Shown here: positions 1 to 5,328 of the stretch, in pieces
Layout: every line of letters starts with the position of its first letter
How positions within the stretch are numbered: position 1 is the first letter of the stretch
Assembly: GCA_020859965.1 (NCBI GenBank)
Contig: JAJBVF010000138.1
Span: 1-8,392 of the forward strand
Reading direction: 5' to 3'
Origin: Clostridiales bacterium
GTDB lineage: Bacteria > Bacillota > Clostridia > Lachnospirales > Lachnospiraceae
Length of the DNA stretch: 8,392 nt
Position numbers and translations under genes: made by a program
Notes under the pieces: generated by a model
Told to the model about the DNA's origin: nothing
What the model saw: the letters and a program-made list of their open reading frames with translations, nothing else
Databases searched by the model: none

Positions 1-157
1 GCCGTAATCTTATGGATACTTATTTAAGAATTTTTAAAATCCCAGCTTTGTGCGAAGCACATTATTTTTCTCCATAAGATCCTGCAGGGAAACACCTTTT
101 TAAATGAAACCATTTAGACGGCTGTTTTTTCTCTGAGCCGTATAAAGGAGTATTTTC
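1..157. other. Non-coding stretch downstream of the importer operon, with inverted repeats
   Basis: No convincing gene lies between the second permease and the window edge. A perfect 10-bp inverted repeat (ATCTTATGGA at 7-16, TCCATAAGAT at 71-80) encloses a smaller 5-bp hairpin with a GAA loop (49-61). On the plus strand the inner hairpin is followed by a T-rich run (62-69), so it could act as a weak terminator for a gene entering from the left. On the minus strand, just after the permease stop, a 6-bp stem (ACGGCT/AGCCGT) with a 12-nt loop has no T-run and is not a good terminator. A 12-codon frame with a GGAG-type site exists on the minus strand near 62 but is too short to trust. Transcription of the importer operon could therefore continue past the left edge. 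Confidence 0.5.
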
Positions 158-1072
158 TCATCCCTTCACAGCGCCTGAGAACATTCCCCGAACCAGCTGT
201 TTTTGCCCGATCACAAAAATCGAAAGAGATGGAATGACAACGATCACCACGCCCGCGATCATCATCGTCATCGACTGCGCGTCGACGCTGTTCAGCATAC
301 TGATACCGATCTGCACCGTACGTTTTTCCTGAGAACCGGTGACCAGCAGCGGCCACATATACATATTCCAGGAATTGATAAACGTGTACACCGCCATTGC
401 GCCAATTGCCGGCTTGGTAAGCGGAACCAGAATCGTGGAAATAAAACGCAGATTGCTGCATCCGTCCAGCTTTGCCGCCTCATAAAGCGAAATCGGAAAT
501 GCCGAGTAAAACTGGCGGAACATGAAGATTCCGGTCGCCGAGGTCAGATACGGGATGATCAGCACATAATAGGTATCCAGCCATCCCCAGCTGCTGACAG
601 TAAGATAATTGGAAATGATCGTCGCCTCGCCGGGAACCATCATCGTGGCCATGACTACCATAAACAGTACGCCTTTTCCTTTGAATTCAAGGAAAGAAAA
701 AGCGAATGCGGCAAGGGAACAGGTGACAATCTGTCCGGCCATAATGGAAAGGGATACGATAAACGAGTTCAGCACAAACCGGAACAGCGGAACTGTCGTG
801 ATCGCCTGCGCAAAATTTTCCAGCGTCGGATTTTTCGGTATCAGATTGAGTGTCTGGGAATACAGCTCACTCGAAGGCATAAACGCGATGCTTATCGCGT
901 AAAGCAACGGAGACAGAATCAGAAACGCCATGGCGATATTCAATACCATACGGCATACGGTCCGAACCCGTCGTTTGCTTACTGCCTGCTGCTCCTTTGA
1001 CTTATGGAGTTGTTTCAGTTCTTTCTGGGAAATGTTTCCCGCATATTTCATTACTGCCTGACCTGCCGCCAT
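158..1072 (-). CDS. Carbohydrate ABC transporter permease (MalG/UgpE type)
   Basis: A membrane-spanning subunit of a CUT1-family ABC importer, 304 aa, within the usual 270-310 aa range. It has about six hydrophobic segments (starting near residues 42, 98, 133, 166, 222 and 272). The cytoplasmic EAA loop that docks on the ATPase is at residues 198-220 (YEAAKLDG then LVPLTKP). The C-terminus (QKQLVRGMFSGAVKG) is the typical end of MalG/UgpE-type permeases. The ATG overlaps the TAA of the upstream permease by one base (TAATG), which implies translational coupling. A GGAG/AGGA stretch lies just upstream; an in-frame ATG at residue 8 is a less likely start. It should form a heterodimer with the neighbouring permease. 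The WPLLVTG and RTVQIGISML stretches recall UgpE-like proteins, but the substrate cannot be assigned from sequence alone. Confidence 0.93.
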   Translation of the reverse strand: MAAGQAVMKYAGNISQKELKQLHKSKEQQAVSKRRVRTVCRMVLNIAMAFLILSPLLYAISIAFMPSSELYSQTLNLIPKNPTLENFAQAITTVPLFRFVLNSFIVSLSIMAGQIVTCSLAAFAFSFLEFKGKGVLFMVVMATMMVPGEATIISNYLTVSSWGWLDTYYVLIIPYLTSATGIFMFRQFYSAFPISLYEAAKLDGCSNLRFISTILVPLTKPAIGAMAVYTFINSWNMYMWPLLVTGSQEKRTVQIGISMLNSVDAQSMTMMIAGVVIVVIPSLSIFVIGQKQLVRGMFSGAVKG

Positions 1073-1941
1073 TATTCCTTCACTCCTTTGCCCTGTACTT
1101 TAAACATGATCAGTGTCAGTATCATGATAATGATAAACAACACGACCGACTCTGCCGCTGCACTGCCAAACCGGTAGTTGAAAAACGCGTTCCGGTAGAT
1201 CGAGTACACGATCAGGTAGGTAGACTCGCCCGGTCCGCCTTCCGTCAGGATCTTGACCTGTCCGAAAGACTGGAACGCCTGGATCACATTCACGACCAGT
1301 GTGTAAAACATGATCGGGCTTAAGCCCGGAAGCGTCAGGCTGAAAAACTGCTGTATGCCGCTCGCGCCGTCCACCGATGCCCGTTCATAAATGCTCTCAT
1401 CAATGTTGCCAAGGCCCGCGGAAAAATAAAGGAAATTGATTCCGCTGTTCAGCCATGCTGTCAGGATCGCAACTACGATCAGCGCGTATCTCTGGTCATT
1501 GACCCAGTTGATATTCACCCCCAGGATTTTGTCCACGATACCGATCGTCGGGTTCAGCATAATCTTAAAGATCATCGCAGCCGAACTGGACGCGATCGCC
1601 ATCGGCAGCGCATAGGCTGTACTGAAAAAGCGGATACCCGGGAATGCCTTGTTGCAGAGCACCGCTCCCACCAGTCCCAGGAACATACCGCCCGCGACTA
1701 CGATCACCACAAAGATCAGCGTCACTTTCAGACTGTTCCAGAAGGAAGAAGAAGTAAGCAGAGATACATAATTGTCAATACCTGCGAAAATTTTTGCCCG
1801 CCCCATATTGTCCGTCAGATAAAAGCTCAGATAAATCGTTTTCGCAAACGGGTAAAAAAGAAATACTGCAAATATGAGCATCGCCGGCAGCAGATACAGA
1901 TATGGCGAAATTTTGCCCATGATTGTTTTATTTGTCTTCAT
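1072..1941 (-). CDS. Sugar ABC transporter permease (MalF/UgpA type)
   Basis: Partner permease of the CUT1 importer, 289 aa. A short cytoplasmic N-terminus is followed by a first transmembrane helix at about residues 13-34 (YLYLLPAMLIFAVFLFYP), then further helices near 72-97, 106-128, 152-174, 208-228 and 263-282. The EAA loop is at about 185-206 (YERASVDGAS then LTLPGLSP). The TEGGPGEST stretch at about 233-241 is a family signature in UgpA/LacF-like permeases. A good ribosome binding site (AAAGGAG, six bases before ATG) fixes the start. It lies 88 nt after the ATPase gene, with two hairpins in that gap, and overlaps the next permease by one base. It lacks the long extra periplasmic region of enterobacterial MalF, which is normal for Bacillota. 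Substrate unknown. Confidence 0.93.
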   Translation of the reverse strand: MKTNKTIMGKISPYLYLLPAMLIFAVFLFYPFAKTIYLSFYLTDNMGRAKIFAGIDNYVSLLTSSSFWNSLKVTLIFVVIVVAGGMFLGLVGAVLCNKAFPGIRFFSTAYALPMAIASSSAAMIFKIMLNPTIGIVDKILGVNINWVNDQRYALIVVAILTAWLNSGINFLYFSAGLGNIDESIYERASVDGASGIQQFFSLTLPGLSPIMFYTLVVNVIQAFQSFGQVKILTEGGPGESTYLIVYSIYRNAFFNYRFGSAAAESVVLFIIIMILTLIMFKVQGKGVKE

Positions 1942-1959
1942 AAATAGCTCCTTTCACAT

Positions 1960-2019
1960 GTCCATCATCCGGATGGACGCAGGCCCGCCCCTCGCCGTAT
2001 GGCGACTCTGACGGCGGGC
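1960..2019 (-). repeat. Two intercistronic hairpins between ATPase and permease genes
   Basis: Two stable stem-loops occupy the gap between the ATPase stop and the permease ribosome binding site. One is a perfect 7-bp stem, GTCCATC/GATGGAC, at 1960-1978 with a 5-nt loop. The other is a 7-bp GC-rich stem, GCCCGCC/GGCGGGC, pairing 1983-1989 with 2013-2019, and it encloses a second 5-bp stem (TCGCC/GGCGA, 1992-2005). Neither is followed by a T-run, so they are not intrinsic terminators. By analogy with other operons they could stabilise mRNA ends or set the ATPase-to-permease ratio; that role is inferred. Confidence 0.55.
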
Positions 2020-2029
2020 TCTCCATACA

Positions 2030-3166
2030 TCAGCGGAGAGTCAGTCCGGTATCTGCGTCAAACAGATGCAGCTTTCCCATATCAAAATAGATCTGTATGA
2101 CATCGCCCACCTGCACACGGTTTTCCGGCGCGACTCTGGCGCAGAACTGCTCTCCTGCCAGTTCGAAAAACAGCATAGTCTCTACCCCCAGCATTTCAAT
2201 CGTCGTGATGCGGACTGGAATACCGGTTTTATTCGCCAGCAGCTTCCCTCTGCCTTCTTTGATATCATCTTCCGTGTAAATGTCCTCCGGGCGAATTCCC
2301 ATCACCACATCGGACTTTCCGGAGTTTTTCTTCTTCAAAAGCTCCCTGCATTCGCCAAGCTCCGCAAAAATCGAAGAATCTCCGTTTTCCAGCATCACCC
2401 CGGTCTCCCCATCCGCGATCGAAACGATCTGCGCATCCGCGAAATTCATCGCGGGAGACCCGATGAAGCCTGCAACAAACTGATTGACCGGATGATCATA
2501 AAGCACCTGCGGTTCATCAATCTGCTGGATCACTCCCTCTTTCATCACAACGATCCTGGTACCCAGCGTCATGGCCTCTGTCTGATCGTGCGTGACATAA
2601 ATCATAGTCGCACCCAGCCGCTCATGAAGCCTTCCCAGTTCTACACGCATCTGCGCACGCAGCTTTGCGTCCAGATTGGACAGCGGCTCATCCATCAGAA
2701 GGAGCTTCGGATTCCGAATAATCGCACTGCCGATTGCCACACGCTGTTTCTGACCACCTGAGAGTGCCGCCGGACGGCGTTTCAGCAGATTCTCCAATCC
2801 GAGCGTTTTCGCCGTCTCCTTCACCCTCTGATCAATCTCATTTTTCGGCACATTCCTGATTTTCAATGAAAACGCGATATTATCGTATACTGTCATGTTC
2901 GGATAGAGCGCGTAATTCTGAAATACCATGGAAAGATTCCTTTCCTTCGGCTCCACATAATTCATCAGTTCTCCATCGATCCAGAGCTCTCCCTCCGAAA
3001 TATCCTCAAGTCCCGCGATCATACGCAATGTCGTGGATTTTCCGCATCCGGACGGACCTACAAAAATAATGAAATCTCCGTCATTGATGTCCATACTGAA
3101 TTCCTTCACCGCGTAGACATCGCCCGGATAAATCTTACTGACATTCCGCAACGCCAATGTTGACAT
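2030..3166 (-). CDS. CUT1 ABC transporter ATP-binding protein (MalK/UgpC/MsmK type)
   Basis: ATPase subunit that powers the two downstream permeases, 378 aa. The chosen start (MSTLAL) has an AGGAGG site seven bases upstream; an in-frame ATG nine codons earlier reads through that site and is rejected. Visible motifs are Walker A GPSGCGKST at 37-45, Q-loop Gln83, signature LSGGQ at 135-139, Walker B LLLMDEP with Asp159 and Glu160, D-loop SNLDAK, and switch His193. After about residue 235 comes a C-terminal OB/TOBE-type regulatory domain (GIRPED, then MLGVE) as in MalK. One oddity: just after the signature the sequence is VAIGSAIIR, where most relatives have GRAI, so a nearly invariant arginine is serine. 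The gene lies 85 nt after the solute-binding protein gene, in the same direction. MsmK-type ATPases in Gram-positives often serve several importers. Confidence 0.95.
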   Translation of the reverse strand: MSTLALRNVSKIYPGDVYAVKEFSMDINDGDFIIFVGPSGCGKSTTLRMIAGLEDISEGELWIDGELMNYVEPKERNLSMVFQNYALYPNMTVYDNIAFSLKIRNVPKNEIDQRVKETAKTLGLENLLKRRPAALSGGQKQRVAIGSAIIRNPKLLLMDEPLSNLDAKLRAQMRVELGRLHERLGATMIYVTHDQTEAMTLGTRIVVMKEGVIQQIDEPQVLYDHPVNQFVAGFIGSPAMNFADAQIVSIADGETGVMLENGDSSIFAELGECRELLKKKNSGKSDVVMGIRPEDIYTEDDIKEGRGKLLANKTGIPVRITTIEMLGVETMLFFELAGEQFCARVAPENRVQVGDVIQIYFDMGKLHLFDADTGLTLR

Positions 3167-3203
3167 GCTCTTTCCTCCTCTTTTCTTTTTCACTCTTTAT
3201 TCC

Positions 3204-3247
3204 CACGAAGCAGCGGGCCTGACAGCCCAAAAGAGAATTCTGCCGTG
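3204..3247 (-). repeat. Weak bulged hairpin between solute-binding protein and ATPase genes
   Basis: The 85-nt gap holds an imperfect stem pairing CACG plus GCAG (3204-3213, two-base bulge) with CTGC plus CGTG (3240-3247). A smaller GGGC/GCCC hairpin is nested at 3215-3228. There is no T-run, so it is unlikely to terminate; it may only attenuate or process the message. Its significance is uncertain. Confidence 0.3.
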
Positions 3248-3251
3248 CTTT

Positions 3252-4076
3252 TTAATCTTCCAGATTCAGCTGGGAGGCAAGCTCTGACGCCTCATCCCAC
3301 CACTGCTCATACAGTTCTTCTTCTGCCGCCAAAGCCAGGATCTCATTTACCTTCTCAATCAGCTCTGTCTGCCCTTTCGGACAGGCGATGACCGTATCGT
3401 CCGTTGTATCCTCAAACAGCGCCTCCGCCATGATCAGATCCTCGTCAAGCTCTGCCAGCGTTTCTCCGTTCGAATAATTCACTGCCACTGCGTCGCAGCT
3501 TCCCGAAAGCAGTGCGCGCACAGATGTGATCACGCTGTCATAAGCAGCTGTTTTTACTTCCTGAATCTGCTCATTCACATACGTCTCCTGTATCGTCCCG
3601 CTCTGACAGGCCACCGTTTTTCCGGACAGTGATTCCAGATCTGTATAAACCTCCTCATCCTCTTTCCGGATCAGAAACCCATTCACCGAATCCGTACTGT
3701 AATAGACATCTGAGAGTTCCAGTTCTTCTGCACGTTCAACCGTATAAGCCAGACCTGTGATCGCCATCGGATATTCACCGGCGGCTACCGATTCCAGCAC
3801 CTCTGTAAAATCCATAGGCACAATCTCCAGTTCAACTCCCAGCTGTCCGGCAATATATCTGGCCAGCTCCATGTCTGCTCCCAGATATTGCTCCTGCCCT
3901 TCTTTCGACGCATCAATAAATTCATACGGTGCGAAATAGGGCTCCGTCGCCACCTGAAGAACTCCGCTCTCCAGAATATCCTCCAGCATATTTTCCGCAG
4001 CGCCCGCCGGCATTCCAAAGCTAAATACTGCCATGGTCGCTGCCAGGATACCTGCAAGACCTTTCTTCGCCTTCAT
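3252..4076 (-). CDS. Extracellular solute-binding protein family 3 (polar amino acid type)
   Basis: A secreted, 274-aa binding protein of the type that feeds amino-acid ABC importers. The start is set by AAGGAGGG six bases before ATG; an ATG 20 codons earlier is rejected. Residues 1-27 form a signal peptide (KAKK, hydrophobic core, then MPAGAA with a likely signal peptidase I site). No lipobox cysteine is present, unusual for a Gram-positive binding protein, which is normally lipid-anchored. Family features: VATEPYFAPYEF (42-53), GADMELARYIA (66-76), MAITGLAYTVER with the carboxylate-binding Arg115 (104-115), LSDVYYST (121-128), and the hinge region SGTIQETYV. In the LLSGSCDAVAVN stretch the last position (Asn200) is usually an Asp that holds the ligand amino group. 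Its neighbours form a CUT1 sugar-type importer, not a HisM-type one, so it is a mismatched or moonlighting partner. Ligand unknown. Confidence 0.88.
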   Translation of the reverse strand: MKAKKGLAGILAATMAVFSFGMPAGAAENMLEDILESGVLQVATEPYFAPYEFIDASKEGQEQYLGADMELARYIAGQLGVELEIVPMDFTEVLESVAAGEYPMAITGLAYTVERAEELELSDVYYSTDSVNGFLIRKEDEEVYTDLESLSGKTVACQSGTIQETYVNEQIQEVKTAAYDSVITSVRALLSGSCDAVAVNYSNGETLAELDEDLIMAEALFEDTTDDTVIACPKGQTELIEKVNEILALAAEEELYEQWWDEASELASQLNLED

Positions 4077-4097
4077 CCTTTCCCTCCTTTTATACAA

Positions 4098-4130
4098 ACA
4101 AAAAGCCCGATTCCAAACCGAACCGGGCAT
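4098..4130 (-). terminator. Intrinsic terminator immediately upstream of the solute-binding protein gene
   Basis: On the minus strand a 9-bp stem (GCCCGGTTC at 4128-4120 with GAATCGGGC at 4113-4105, one G-U pair) closes a 6-nt loop. It is followed by TTTTTGTTT, a standard factor-independent terminator. It lies about 107 nt after the phosphatase stop but ends only about 22-25 nt before the ATG of the solute-binding protein. It may simply end the phosphatase operon, or act as an attenuator in the leader of the importer operon. Confidence 0.82.
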
Positions 4131-4155
4131 TTTCATGTAAGGGTGCCTGCTTCAA

Positions 4156-4185
4156 TTCATAAGCAGTTTACTCCTTCAATGTAAA
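4156..4185 (-). promoter_or_regulatory. Possible sigma-A promoter of the importer operon
   Basis: On the minus strand TTTACA (4185-4180, 5 of 6 to consensus) and TATGAA (4161-4156, 4 of 6) are separated by 18 bp. Transcription would start near 4149 and meet the terminator at once. The -10 box lies inside a 6-bp inverted repeat (CTGCTT at 4147-4152, AAGCAG at 4161-4166) that could be an operator or a hairpin in read-through RNA. Moderate match only. Confidence 0.4.
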
Positions 4186-4236
4186 TTTCATAATCTTTAA
4201 TAAGTAATATCTCTGTAAAGTTCTGGTGAAGCTCAT

Positions 4237-5031
4237 TCAGGCCTTTCCGGCCGCCTGTGCCGCCGGTATTTCTCCCACACCATTGAGGATCAGCCTGGGG
4301 CGATACGGGAATTTCAGACAGTCTTCCCTGGTAGTAACGCCGGAAAGCACCAGAACAGTATCCAGTCCGGATTCGATTCCGGCTATGATGTCCGTATCCA
4401 TCCGGTCTCCGATGATCGCAGCTTCTTCCGAGTGTACCCCCAGCAGCTTCAGTCCCGTTCGCATCATCAGGGGATTTGGCTTGCCCATATAATAAGCCTG
4501 TTTCCCAGTCGCCAGTTCGATCGGAGCGAGCAGAGCACGGCAGGCAGGAGCAATTCCGGATTCCGTCGGACCTGTCATATCATAATTCGTTCCGATCAGC
4601 TTCGCCCCTTTTTCTACCAGACGAATCGCTTTTGTGATCATCTCCAGGCTGTAGCCGCTTGGCTCCCCCACGACCACATAGTCCGGATTCACATCATTAA
4701 AGGTAATTCCCACATCGTACAGCGCGTTCAGGATCCCATGCTCACCCATCACATAAGCACTGCAGCCGGGAGCCTGATTTTTCAGAAAGTGGGCCGTGGC
4801 AAGAGCACTGGTATAAAAATGCGTCTCATCTACCTCCAGTCCCATTCTCCCCAGCTTCTGCTGCAGTTCTTTGGGCGTATATTGTCCCGAATTTGTCAAA
4901 AATAAAAATTTCTTTTTGTTCGTTCTCAGCCAGTCCAGAAATTCCTTCACTCCCGGCAGCAGACGGTTCCCATGATAAATCACGCCGTCCATATCACAGA
5001 TAAATCCCTTTTTAGCAAGTAATTCTTTCAA
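4237..5031 (-). CDS. HAD-IIA family phosphatase (NagD/AraL-like), probable TTG start
   Basis: Cytoplasmic Mg2+-dependent sugar- or glycerol-phosphate type phosphatase of HAD subfamily IIA, 264 aa from the TTG start (typical 250-275). Motif I is DMDGV with nucleophile Asp13 and Asp15; motif II is LTNSG (Thr46); motif III is the lysine of MGKPNP (Lys184); motif IV is GDRMDTD (Asp209, Asp214). The cap domain lies between about 75 and 180. Start choice: AGGA precedes the TTG at 5031 by seven bases. The in-frame ATGs at 5076, 5061 and 5049 lie inside the upstream small gene and have poorly placed ribosome binding sites. The TTG overlaps the end of the 61-aa gene by 20 nt, suggesting translational coupling. 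Relatives occur next to sugar importers (araL in the B. subtilis arabinose operon), so a link to the downstream importer is reasonable but inferred. Substrate unknown. Confidence 0.9.
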   Translation of the reverse strand: MKELLAKKGFICDMDGVIYHGNRLLPGVKEFLDWLRTNKKKFLFLTNSGQYTPKELQQKLGRMGLEVDETHFYTSALATAHFLKNQAPGCSAYVMGEHGILNALYDVGITFNDVNPDYVVVGEPSGYSLEMITKAIRLVEKGAKLIGTNYDMTGPTESGIAPACRALLAPIELATGKQAYYMGKPNPLMMRTGLKLLGVHSEEAAIIGDRMDTDIIAGIESGLDTVLVLSGVTTREDCLKFPYRPRLILNGVGEIPAAQAAGKA

Positions 5032-5197
5032 GTCGTTTCCTTTCCGCATCCAGTTTTGCATTCCAGTAGCTTTCATACTCCTGATATATTTCTGCCTTCT
5101 GTCCTTCTGTCAGAATGGATGAAAAAGCTCCGTATGAAATTTTTTTATCTTTTGCCTTCCATACGATCGCGTCTATCCTCTGTGCATTATTCAGCAT
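5012..5197 (-). CDS. Small protein of unknown function, coupled to the HAD phosphatase
   Basis: I do not recognise this 61-aa protein. The start is well supported: AGGAGG lies five bases upstream of ATG, while a longer frame starting at 5269 reads through the promoter and ribosome binding site. The sequence is charged and probably all-helical: an N-terminal helix (QRIDAIVWKAKDKK), a central YGAFSSILTEGQK turn, then a Lys/Glu/Tyr-rich helix (EIYQEYESYW, then KLDAERKRLER). There is no signal peptide, membrane segment or cysteine pair; the only cysteine is the last residue. Its last 20 bases overlap the probable TTG start of the phosphatase, so its translation may deliver ribosomes to that gene. 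A TATAAT promoter lies 40 bases upstream. It could be a phosphatase partner or mainly a coupling cistron; neither is shown. Confidence 0.75.
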   Translation of the reverse strand: MLNNAQRIDAIVWKAKDKKISYGAFSSILTEGQKAEIYQEYESYWNAKLDAERKRLERITC

Positions 5198-5236
5198 AGG
5201 CACCTCCTGTATAGTTCGGGTTTTCCAGCTGAAAAT

Positions 5237-5242
5237 ATTATA
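5237..5242 (-). promoter_or_regulatory. Promoter -10 box (TATAAT) for the small gene and phosphatase
   Basis: A perfect TATAAT reads on the minus strand 40 nt before the ATG of the 61-aa gene. The -35 region is weak: TTGGTA lies 21 bp upstream, which is too far for a good match, and there is no TG extension. Together with the AU-rich terminator after mgtE it suggests a separate transcription unit for the small gene and phosphatase. Confidence 0.45.
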
Positions 5243-5288
5243 TTGCCTTGCTTTCGCAGGCGATACCAACCCCGTGGTAAAAAGAAGT

Positions 5289-5310
5289 AAAAAAACTGTA
5301 AAAAATACAG
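5289..5310 (-). terminator. Weak AU-rich terminator after mgtE
   Basis: On the minus strand CTGTA (5310-5306), five T residues and TACAG (5300-5296) form a 5-bp hairpin followed by seven T residues, 18 nt after the mgtE stop. The stem is short and AT-rich, so read-through into the small gene is likely. Confidence 0.5.
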
Positions 5311-5328
5311 GAAACGGCGTAAGGCGTT

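Noticed and set aside
203..1000. 265-aa open frame on the plus strand
   Set aside because: It lies antisense to the MalG-like permease, is rich in His, Arg, Gln and Asn with no recognisable domain, and has no good ribosome binding site. It is a shadow of the real gene.
2066..2761. 231-aa plus-strand frame
   Set aside because: It is antisense to the CUT1 ATPase, whose motifs are complete, and shows no domain or initiation signal.
4091..4096. TATAAA directly before the solute-binding protein ribosome binding site as a promoter
   Set aside because: A start seven bases downstream would fall inside or after the ribosome binding site, leaving no usable leader.
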